Of a DNA stretch of 64,000 bases, positions 53,840-60,064 are shown in pieces; position 1 is the first letter of the stretch; each line of letters starts with the position of its first letter. A program made the position numbers and the translations under genes. The notes beneath the pieces were generated by a model. That model ran no database searches and had not been told where the DNA came from. It worked only from the letters and a program-made list of their open reading frames with translations. This DNA comes from an uncultured Lachnospiraceae bacterium (lineage in GTDB: Bacteria > Bacillota > Clostridia > Lachnospirales > Lachnospiraceae): assembly GCA_910586705.1 (NCBI GenBank), contig CAJUJK010000018.1, forward strand, positions 10,943 to 74,942, written 5' to 3'.

Positions 53840-53992
53840 GCTCAGCCGCGCCATTCGCAAAACCGCGCTTTCAGCGCTCTCCGCTGCTTCGCAGCTCTTT
53901 TTTGCTCATAAGATGGCGCTCCCTCAGAGCATCATCCGTCTGTCAACCTTGTGCAAGCACAGTTTGCCCGACAGATAATGCTCTGGCTGAGC
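53840..53992. repeat. Family D structured repeat, long copy (D2)
   Basis: Terminal inverted repeats GCTCAGCC (53840-53847) and GGCTGAGC (53985-53992). Inside, CAGAGCAT pairs with ATGCTCTG, and TCTGTC with GACAGA, around a TTGTGC/GCACA hairpin, giving a nested stem; further small hairpins lie to the left. The right end is two bases from the ruvA stop codon. The 178-base gap between ruvA and the ABC pair is otherwise empty. Confidence 0.65.
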
Positions 53993-53994
53993 TG

Positions 53995-54618
53995 TTAGAA
54001 CATATGTTTCAGCGCAAGTTTCAGGATTGTCTCCGATGTGGTGTCCTCCGTGATCTCCACCTTCTTCACCGCAGCGGTGGCGTCGGAAGCGGAATAGCCG
54101 AGAGCCACAAGCGCCTCTATCGCCTCCCGCTTCATCAGATTGTCACCGCCCTGTGACCCTGCCGCGGCGGACCCCGAAGCGTCTGCCGGCTCGCCAAGCC
54201 CCTTCAAGGTATCCTCAAGGGAAATCTTATCCCGCAATTCCAGAATCACCCGCTCCGCCGTCTTCGCACCGATCCCCGGCGCCTTGGCGATCGCCTTCGC
54301 GTCCCCCGCCATAACAGCGAACCGCAGATCATCCGCACCCATCACCGAGAGAATCGCAAGCCCGCCCTTGGGACCGATCCCGTTTACTGCAATCAGCTTT
54401 TTGAAAATCTCCAAATCGTCCCTTGTCAGAAAACCGAAAAGGGCAAACGCGTCCTCCCTGACAAGCGTGTAGGTATATATTTTCACCTCGCTGCCAACGC
54501 CCGGCAGAAGCGCCGCCGTGGCGGTGGAAACCCTGATGTTATAACCGATCCCTCCCGCCTCCACAACGACCGCGTCTTCCGCAATCTCCGCAAGCGTTCC
54601 CTTTATGTATGCGTACAT
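53995..54618 (-). CDS. ruvA: Holliday junction DNA-binding protein RuvA
   Basis: A 207-residue protein that binds four-way junctions as a tetramer and recruits RuvB. Domain I is an OB fold (MYAYIKGTLAEIAED). Domain II has two helix-hairpin-helix motifs, VNGIGPKGGLAIL and APGIGAKTAERVI. Domain III, the RuvB contact, is at the C-terminus. Here it is 6.6 kb from ruvB, separated by the ABC exporter and the DUF1538/P-II pair, whereas the two are normally adjacent. Confidence 0.96.
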   Translation of the reverse strand: MYAYIKGTLAEIAEDAVVVEAGGIGYNIRVSTATAALLPGVGSEVKIYTYTLVREDAFALFGFLTRDDLEIFKKLIAVNGIGPKGGLAILSVMGADDLRFAVMAGDAKAIAKAPGIGAKTAERVILELRDKISLEDTLKGLGEPADASGSAAAGSQGGDNLMKREAIEALVALGYSASDATAAVKKVEITEDTTSETILKLALKHMF

Positions 54619-54653
54619 GCTTCCGTTTCCTTTCTGTATATCTCAAATCAATG

Positions 54654-54748
54654 CGGAAAATGCCGCATTTTAGGCATTCTCCTAAGTGAAACATAGAACT
54701 TCTTAGCGAGACAGCCTTTGCTGTCGAGCTTTAAAAGTTCTTTTCACT
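54654..54748. repeat. Family C structured repeat (C3), upstream of ruvA
   Basis: A 95-nt copy: hairpin 1 GAAAATGC with GCATTCTC (one mismatch); nested hairpin 2 GTGAAA/TTTCAC, AGAACTT/AAGTTCT and ACAGC/GCTGT. The right end touches the stop codon of the ABM-domain gene (54749-54751). Confidence 0.85.
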
Positions 54749-55081
54749 TTACTTTCGGATAAACCGCGCGTCCCGTTCAGGCAGTCCCTCCTCGTCCTCC
54801 CGGTAGCGCTCCGCCCTCATGTGCAGATCATATTTCTCCCGCAATGCCGCGATTTTCTCCATCATGGGGGAGGCATGGTGCGCGTCAATCGCCGTCTGGT
54901 CCCGCCAGCTGTCTATCAGAAGCACCGTCTCCGGATCCTGCATGGGAAAGAAATACTCATATTTTAAGTTTCCGTCCTCCCCGCGGATCGCCGCGGCGGT
55001 TCCGCTCTCCTCCATCTCCTGTGCAAACTTGCGCGCGTTTCCGTCTTTGCCCGTATAATATAAATTTACAGTGATACTCAT
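54749..55081 (-). CDS. ABM-domain protein (YgiN-like putative quinol monooxygenase)
   Basis: A 110-residue dimeric alpha-beta barrel protein of the antibiotic biosynthesis monooxygenase family. YEYFFPMQDPETVLLIDSW and the following HHASPMM are typical. The family holds cofactor-free oxygenases and proteins of unknown role, so in an anaerobe the oxygenase label is uncertain. It overlaps the Gx transporter gene by four bases and is the last gene of that operon. Confidence 0.85.
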   Translation of the reverse strand: MSITVNLYYTGKDGNARKFAQEMEESGTAAAIRGEDGNLKYEYFFPMQDPETVLLIDSWRDQTAIDAHHASPMMEKIAALREKYDLHMRAERYREDEEGLPERDARFIRK

Positions 55082-55635
55082 TTCCCCTGTTCTCCTTCCC
55101 TTTCAAGCCGTCGCAGATAAGGCAGAAGCGTCATTGCCGCAATCCCGAGAACTGCCCCCGTCACTGTGCCAGCCACGATCAAAAAGGGCGCGTAATAGGC
55201 AACGGCAACCGTCTCCACCACCGCCATCGCCACCAGAAGCTGCCCCACATTGTGAAACACGCCGCCCAGCACGCTCACCCCCACCATGGAAAAGCGCTTT
55301 GTTCTCCTGCCCAGACTCATGGCAAAAAAGCTGAACGCCGCCCCGGCAAGGGCGTACAGAATGGCGTAAAGGTTACTGAACAGAAAGCCGGACAGGACAA
55401 TCCGCAGACCGTTCACCAGAATCGCCTCCTGATCTTCCTTTGTGATGCATTTCACAGCACAACCACCGGGCGCTCTGCATGAGTCCGGCTTTTCATATAA
55501 GAGTAGTAGCACAATCAGGTTGGGCAGACCCAACTTGATCCCGGGAATCCCGAAAGAAAAGGGAATCAAGGATTCCACATAGGACAGAATCAGCGCCAGC
55601 GCCAGCATAAGACCCAGTTCAGCCGTCCGTCTCAT
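55078..55635 (-). CDS. Gx transporter family protein (HepS component I-like)
   Basis: A 185-residue membrane protein with five or so helices, of the Gx transporter family, also labelled heptaprenyl diphosphate synthase component I. Segments FGIPGIKLGLPNLIVLLLLY and GGVFHNVGQLLVA are diagnostic. An unusual cytoplasmic or outer loop, DSCRAPGGCAVKC, adds three cysteines. The ATG at 55635 has GGAGG five bases upstream and overlaps the NusG-II gene by 17 bases. Neighbours are NusG domain II and the ABM gene. Confidence 0.87.
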   Translation of the reverse strand: MRRTAELGLMLALALILSYVESLIPFSFGIPGIKLGLPNLIVLLLLYEKPDSCRAPGGCAVKCITKEDQEAILVNGLRIVLSGFLFSNLYAILYALAGAAFSFFAMSLGRRTKRFSMVGVSVLGGVFHNVGQLLVAMAVVETVAVAYYAPFLIVAGTVTGAVLGIAAMTLLPYLRRLEREGEQGK

Positions 55636-56221
55636 AGCCGCCTCCATTCCGAAACGTACCATTGTCCGATCCCGTTTCTCCCTCCGTTTCCCCCACCTTT
55701 GCCATTCCATCCGGCGTTTCCGTATCCGCCCCGCCCACAATCTCCACCGCAAGTTTATGCGGCAGACAGATAATGCTCTCCCCGCCGCCCGCGATGGGTA
55801 TGTGATGCACGCAGATCTGGTCCCGGCAGTCGGCGGCTTCCATCCATACATGTGCCCCGGAAACAGCCAGCAGATTGTAACTGTTTCCTTCCGAAACCGC
55901 TGCCGCAAGGTCCGGTCTGTCCCCATACCACTCGCAGGAGGCGCGTCCGTTCACATAAAGAAGCAGACAATAGCGGGCTGTCTCCGATGCGCTCCCACGC
56001 GCCGCCCCCGCCGGGTCATGTCGTTCCCTCTGTGCCAGAGCCACTTCCTCAATAACTTCTCCGTCGCAGGATATCCGCAAAGACTGCCCTTCCTTCCGGC
56101 TCATGGCAGCCCATGCAAAGCTTCCAAGCGCCAGAAGCAGGAAAAACGCCATCAGACATATGTCCGCTCTGCGGATCCGCCCGCCCTCTTTTCTGTTATT
56201 TTTCTCTATGATTTCAGACAT
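55619..56221 (-). CDS. NusG domain II protein, membrane-anchored
   Basis: A 200-residue protein with one N-terminal membrane helix (about residues 22-40) and an extracytoplasmic NusG domain II (DUF1312), containing ADCRDQICVHHIPI and SIICLPHKLAVEI. The C-terminus is an acidic, glycine-rich tail. Such proteins commonly accompany Gx transporters; function unknown. I see no Shine-Dalgarno sequence before the ATG, and the promoter -10 lies only seven bases upstream, so translation may be leaderless. Confidence 0.87.
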   Translation of the reverse strand: MSEIIEKNNRKEGGRIRRADICLMAFFLLLALGSFAWAAMSRKEGQSLRISCDGEVIEEVALAQRERHDPAGAARGSASETARYCLLLYVNGRASCEWYGDRPDLAAAVSEGNSYNLLAVSGAHVWMEAADCRDQICVHHIPIAGGGESIICLPHKLAVEIVGGADTETPDGMAKVGETEGETGSDNGTFRNGGGYETDG

Positions 56222-56227
56222 ATGGAT

Positions 56228-56256
56228 ATCTTACCACAACCGAACATATGTTTCAA
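56228..56256 (-). promoter_or_regulatory. Promoter of the NusG-II/Gx/ABM operon
   Basis: Minus-strand TTGAAA (56251-56256) and TAAGAT (56228-56233), spacer 17. Transcription would begin at or next to the ATG at 56221. Confidence 0.55.
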
Positions 56257-56270
56257 CCCCTTCCTTTCTA

Positions 56271-56306
56271 TGAAAACAGAGTCACCGATAACCCGATGAC
56301 TCTGTT
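56271..56306 (-). terminator. Terminator of the 162-residue hypothetical gene
   Basis: AACAGAGTCA (56275-56284) pairs with TGACTCTGTT (56297-56306), a 10-bp stem, followed on the minus strand by TTTTC. It lies 40 bases after the stop at 56346. Confidence 0.75.
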
Positions 56307-56345
56307 TGCTTAACTTTTCAACTTTAATAAATGTAAAAAATCGGT

Positions 56346-56834
56346 TTACAGCCGCTCCAGACGTTCCACAAACGCCAGATAGAACTTCCTTTCCTGTGCA
56401 CGGCAGCGCTGTACTTCGATGCTTCTTGTATGTCCTGCCGCACGGGGATGATCCAGATCATAGAGCGCCTGCTTCGCGGCACGGAGCGCGGACTGCACGC
56501 TGCTCCCCAGAATGTCATTCGGGTTGCCGCCGTTCCATCCTCGCTCGACGCGCTCTATCATCATCCGGGAAATATGCTTCATCATGCCGTTTTTCCCGAT
56601 GCCGAGACCGTTCGTCCCCGTCTCCTTCGCCGCCTCCATCCACGCCTGTTTCACTTCCTCCGGCGCGTTCACTCCCACACTCGCAAAGGCTTCCTCGTCA
56701 TAATTCCGTTCCTTCTGCGGTATCTGCTCCGACGCCGCCTCCAAAAACCGGCTCTGTGGCACGTTCTTTTCCGTTTTTCCCGCCGTATATCCCCCTGTCT
56801 GATAGTTTGCCGTTCCAAATCCGCTCACATGCAT
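56346..56834 (-). CDS. Conserved hypothetical protein
   Basis: A 162-residue soluble protein I do not recognise. The N-terminal third is Gly/Thr/Gln rich (FGTANYQTGGYTAGKTEK), the middle has a helical segment, APEEVKQAWMEAAKETG, and the C-terminus is Arg/Glu rich. The conserved-looking core GWNGGNPNDILGSSVQSA could be a functional site. The ATG at 56834 lies eight bases from GGGAGGG. It is a single-gene unit with its own terminator, divergent from the cysteine-rich gene. Confidence 0.72.
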   Translation of the reverse strand: MHVSGFGTANYQTGGYTAGKTEKNVPQSRFLEAASEQIPQKERNYDEEAFASVGVNAPEEVKQAWMEAAKETGTNGLGIGKNGMMKHISRMMIERVERGWNGGNPNDILGSSVQSALRAAKQALYDLDHPRAAGHTRSIEVQRCRAQERKFYLAFVERLERL

Positions 56835-56973
56835 TTCCGTGTCCCTCCCGCCGCCGCATCCTGTTTCACATCGTTGCAAAGGATGCTGTCTTTTCTTTTT
56901 ATCTTCTGATTGTAATACGAATCACCCCTGCCAAAAGTTTCACCGATGAAAATATTATCTTTTTTTCACAGGC

Positions 56974-57000
56974 ACCAAATTACCCCTCTCACATAAGATA
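56974..57000 (+). promoter_or_regulatory. Sigma-K-like promoter of the cysteine-rich gene
   Basis: CATAAGATA (56992-57000) matches the CATANNNTA -10 of mother-cell sigma factors, with an AC at 56974-56975 spaced 16 bases upstream, as in the sigma-K consensus. The start codon is about 30 bases downstream. No convincing sigma-A promoter is seen. Confidence 0.55.
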
Positions 57001-57030
57001 AACCATAACTAACATTTGGAGGACATTAAC

Positions 57031-57264
57031 ATGAGTGATCTTACAGCAACACATTGCGGATGCAGTACACCCGCCCCTGCTAACAACGGATGCGATTCAT
57101 GGATCTGGATTCTGATCCTGTTATCCTGCTGCGGCGGTAACGGCGATGGATGCGGCTGTGGCGGCGGCTTCTTCGGCGGCAACGGTCTTTTTGGCGGCAA
57201 CGACAACAACTGCTGCTCATGGATCTGGATTCTGATCCTGTTATCCTGCTGCTGCAACAACTAA
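57031..57264 (+). CDS. Cysteine- and glycine-rich small protein with an internal duplication
   Basis: A 77-residue protein with 14 or so cysteines. Two copies of a hydrophobic unit, SWIWILILLSCC, flank a CGGGFFGGNGLFGGN glycine-rich centre. The DNA of the two units is identical over 36 bases. The ATG follows TTGGAGGAC. Its layout resembles small high-cysteine proteins (HCB type) of Clostridia, some of which are spore-coat or exosporium parts; that and the sigma-K-like promoter suggest a spore surface role, which is inference. Confidence 0.8.
   Translation: MSDLTATHCGCSTPAPANNGCDSWIWILILLSCCGGNGDGCGCGGGFFGGNGLFGGNDNNCCSWIWILILLSCCCNN
57097..57252 (+). repeat. Two perfect 36-nt direct repeats inside the cysteine-rich gene
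   Basis: Bases 57097-57132 and 57217-57252 are identical and 120 bases (40 codons) apart, in the same frame. Both encode SWIWILILLSCC. Confidence 0.9.
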
Positions 57265-57360
57265 GCAGCACAGCGCAATTAACCATCTTCACGCGTAGCA
57301 GCCCGTCCTGCGGGGCGGGCTGTTAACGCCAGTCACATCTTTTACACACATCCAGAAAAC

Positions 57361-57398
57361 AGGCTCCGGTCATCCCGTCAGAGCCGGAGCCTATTTTT
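57361..57398 (+). terminator. Intrinsic terminator after the cysteine-rich gene
   Basis: AGGCTCCGG (57361-57369) pairs with CCGGAGCCT (57384-57392), followed by ATTTTT. It separates this gene from the operon at 57450. Confidence 0.85.
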
Positions 57399-57449
57399 CT
57401 CTTATGTGTCATATACTGTAAAGAAAAAGGCATCAGAAAGGCATAGCTT

Positions 57450-58037
57450 ATGGCAGAAAAAAGTGAAAATGCTTCAAATGTTATGGCATTCGATGCCTTA
57501 TATACAACCAACCAGATCCAGAAACTCAAGGTTCTTCTCCCCTACATAGAGCCTTCCATGCAGAAGCATCTGGCTGTCTACATCAAATATATGGAACTGC
57601 AATATACCATGACCATCACAAAAAAGCACGCTGCAGCGCTTTGCGGATGCGGGCTTTCCCAGCCGGAAAAGCCCGATCTGAAAAAGCTCTGCAAAGAACT
57701 GTGTCTCTACTCCACCCCGGAAGAGATCCGGCAGTTAGAGCAAATACAGAACATGCTGCAGACGCTGGAGACTGTACAGGAAATGACCCAGACCATGAAT
57801 GCCATGCAGGAAATTTTCCCCGACATGAATATGGATTCCCTGTTTGGGAATCCGCTGTCCGGGTCAGATCCGTCCGGTGACACCGCAGCCGGTTCCGAAA
57901 ACGCCGGAGGCTCCCCCGACGGATTTGCCGCTTCCGGTTCTCCTATGCTTTCCATGCTGATGAATATGCTCACCCCAGAGCAGAAAGAAATGTACGAAAT
58001 GTTTCAACAGCAATCGTTTTCAAACGACAATGAATAA
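57450..58037 (+). CDS. Conserved hypothetical protein, Met-rich C-terminus
   Basis: A 195-residue soluble protein I do not recognise. Residues 1-120 are helical; a CGCG and a later Cys pair (CKELC) could bind metal. Residues 120-195 are low-complexity, with many Met, Ser, Gly and Pro and repeated short MLSMLMNML-type runs. AAAGG lies eight bases before the ATG. The upstream CATATACT resembles a sigma-E -10, weakly. It is followed after 17 bases by another unknown, so the two form an operon. Confidence 0.72.
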   Translation: MAEKSENASNVMAFDALYTTNQIQKLKVLLPYIEPSMQKHLAVYIKYMELQYTMTITKKHAAALCGCGLSQPEKPDLKKLCKELCLYSTPEEIRQLEQIQNMLQTLETVQEMTQTMNAMQEIFPDMNMDSLFGNPLSGSDPSGDTAAGSENAGGSPDGFAASGSPMLSMLMNMLTPEQKEMYEMFQQQSFSNDNE

Positions 58038-58054
58038 ACCATTGGAGGTTTTAC

Positions 58055-58321
58055 ATGAACAATGAATGGATGAACGACCCGTCCCTCGCCGGAATTGACA
58101 AGGCGAAACTGGAATTTCTGCAGGCGCTCGTCTTTGAGAGCCGCGGTCTGAAACGGGAGCAGATGCTGCCTTTCCTGATGGCGGTCGCCAAGAGGGGACA
58201 GGCGGATCACATCACTTTTACCAATGAGGAAATCGAGACAATCGTCGCCGTCATCAAAAGGGAATCCTCGCCGGAGGAGGCCGCAACCATAGATAAAATG
58301 ATGCGGATGCGAAAAAAATAG
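58055..58321 (+). CDS. Conserved hypothetical protein, helical
   Basis: An 88-residue predicted all-helical protein, starting MNNEWMNDPSLAGIDKAKLE, with TIVAVIKRESSPEEAATI near the end. No known domain. TTGGAGG precedes the ATG. It lies directly after the Met-rich protein and before a terminator, so they are probably co-expressed and may act together. Confidence 0.72.
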   Translation: MNNEWMNDPSLAGIDKAKLEFLQALVFESRGLKREQMLPFLMAVAKRGQADHITFTNEEIETIVAVIKRESSPEEAATIDKMMRMRKK

Positions 58322-58336
58322 ACCGCAGAATGAAAG

Positions 58337-58373
58337 AAAGCCGAAGCCATTCCTACCATGACTCCGGCTTTTT
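58337..58373 (+). terminator. Intrinsic terminator of the 57450-58321 operon
   Basis: AAAGCCG (58337-58343) pairs with CGGCTTT (58365-58371), extended past one mismatch by AG/CT, with a run of T at the 3' side. Confidence 0.75.
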
Positions 58374-58385
58374 CTTATGGTTACA

Positions 58386-59216
58386 TTATAGTGCATGGAA
58401 AAGCGGCTGCATTTTTTCATACGTGCAAAAATGCTGAAAACCAATCTCTTTTAACAGCTTTTTCGACTCCTCCATATACGTTCCGAGATGCGCCGGCGCG
58501 TGACTGTCGCTGCCGAGTGTCAGAATTTTTCCTCCCATGTCATGGTACATCGTGAGAATTTCCCGCGAGGGGGTGGAATCGGTAAGCCCGTATCGGTGGG
58601 AAGAGGTATTGATCTCAATTCCCTTTCCATTCTTTATAACCTCCGCAAGAATTTCCTCCACATAATGTTTCACATAGCGGAAAGGATAAATGCCCAGCTT
58701 ATCATATCTCAAAACCAAGTCAAGATGCCCCAGCACACTGTAATTCTGGTAATACTTTACCAGATACAAAAGCTCCTCATAATATCGCTCATTGTATTCT
58801 TTCTGGGTCCGTCCCTGCTGAAATTCCTGCGACCAGAAGCCTTTATCCTCGATCTGATGAACCGACAAAATAATAAAGTCAAAAGGGTATCTTTGGTACA
58901 AGGCTTCAAACTGTGGGATCGTGTGTTTCTGCATCCCGAACTCCAGACCCATTTTAACGGTAAGCCGGTCTGCGTACTGGCCGCGCAGACGCCGGATCTC
59001 CTCCACATAAGCCGGATAATCCACGTTCACCATGGCAAGACCATTGCAATAGGGAATCTCTGATCCGCTGTTCCAGTCCACCTTCGCCCCATAGTCCACG
59101 TGATCCGTAAAACAGATTTCGTCCATTCCAAGCCGGATGGCGTCTCTCACCACATCCTCCATGGGATAGTCGGAATCGTCGCTGTAATCTGTATGTACAT
59201 GATAATCAACAAACAT
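58386..59216 (-). CDS. hisJ: PHP-family histidinol-phosphatase
   Basis: A 276-residue PHP-domain phosphatase. The metal ligands lie in DYHVHTDYSDD (residues 4-14), CFTDHVDYG, LSVHQIED, LGHLDLVLRYD and LGSDSHAPAHLG. It matches the HisK/HisJ group, which removes phosphate from histidinol phosphate in histidine synthesis. No other his genes are nearby, so the assignment rests on the sequence alone. GGAG lies six bases before the ATG. Confidence 0.88.
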   Translation of the reverse strand: MFVDYHVHTDYSDDSDYPMEDVVRDAIRLGMDEICFTDHVDYGAKVDWNSGSEIPYCNGLAMVNVDYPAYVEEIRRLRGQYADRLTVKMGLEFGMQKHTIPQFEALYQRYPFDFIILSVHQIEDKGFWSQEFQQGRTQKEYNERYYEELLYLVKYYQNYSVLGHLDLVLRYDKLGIYPFRYVKHYVEEILAEVIKNGKGIEINTSSHRYGLTDSTPSREILTMYHDMGGKILTLGSDSHAPAHLGTYMEESKKLLKEIGFQHFCTYEKMQPLFHAL

Positions 59217-59282
59217 AGTAAACTCCGCCCATTCTGAAACGAACCGCGCCAGCCCATATCACAACATGATATCACACATCCG

Positions 59283-59993
59283 TTACTGCCAGTTCAATAC
59301 CGCTTCCTGAATCTCCCTGCAAATGCCATATCTCACAGACTCGTCTTCATAATCATTTTCCTGCCAGAACTCCCAGCCCCATACAAGCCCGTCCTCAAAA
59401 ACAGAAGTCATCTCTCCAAGGTCTTTTATCTTCTGTTCATATGCTTCCTTTGTGAGCGGTATCTCTTCCGCCTCCTTATCGCTGTGCGGGAACGGGTCAG
59501 CCGCTGTCCCTGCGCAAAAATACTTGCAGCTCAAAACCGTTCCGTCCCAGTCATATTCGTCCGGCTCGCTCCACAGATCCTCCTTCAGACAATACCCGTC
59601 CTCTGTCCACTCATAAATCCTATAGTTGTAATTTCCGTCTGTCCCCATGGTATGGGGCCACGTATACAGCACCAGACGCCCGTCCGCCGTGTGATACAGA
59701 TCGCTCGACCACGCCCACGGTTCCAGATTTTCCACCGTACGCATCCCGCCGTCCAACGTATAGCATACCAGATAATGCCAACCGCCGCCCGCTGTCAGAT
59801 ACACTTCTGGTACGCCGTCCCCATTGTAATCTTCCACCTTGCCCCTGTCGAGATACATGTTGCAGATGTCATCCTGCGGAAGCATGACAGCCAGCTGCAC
59901 CAGTTCACTCTGCACAGGGACACCGTTATATGCCGCTGTCATCACATGGGAAGAAACCGTGAGCGCCGTCAACAGTATAGCTAGCACAGTCAT
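59283..59993 (-). CDS. Secreted protein with a calcium-loop-like motif, unknown function
   Basis: A 236-residue protein with an N-terminal signal sequence (residues 1-20, VLAILLTALTVSSHVMTAA). The motif DYNGDGVPEVYL (about residues 54-65) has the spacing of a calcium loop found in FG-GAP and dockerin-like proteins. The rest is Trp/Tyr rich and acidic, which fits an extracellular domain. It follows leuS after 71 bases, with AGGGAGGG before the ATG. I cannot assign a family. Confidence 0.75.
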   Translation of the reverse strand: MTVLAILLTALTVSSHVMTAAYNGVPVQSELVQLAVMLPQDDICNMYLDRGKVEDYNGDGVPEVYLTAGGGWHYLVCYTLDGGMRTVENLEPWAWSSDLYHTADGRLVLYTWPHTMGTDGNYNYRIYEWTEDGYCLKEDLWSEPDEYDWDGTVLSCKYFCAGTAADPFPHSDKEAEEIPLTKEAYEQKIKDLGEMTSVFEDGLVWGWEFWQENDYEDESVRYGICREIQEAVLNWQ

Positions 59994-60064
59994 GTTGTCC
60001 CTCCCTTGTGATGCATCTCATACCTGAAACCTCAGACTGAAGTTCAAATCCGTCCTTGTGTTTC

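Noticed and set aside
57294..57325. Terminator from the CAGCCCG/CGGGCTG hairpin
   Set aside because: The stem is good but is followed by TTAACGCC with no T-run; the hairpin at 57361 is the better terminator.
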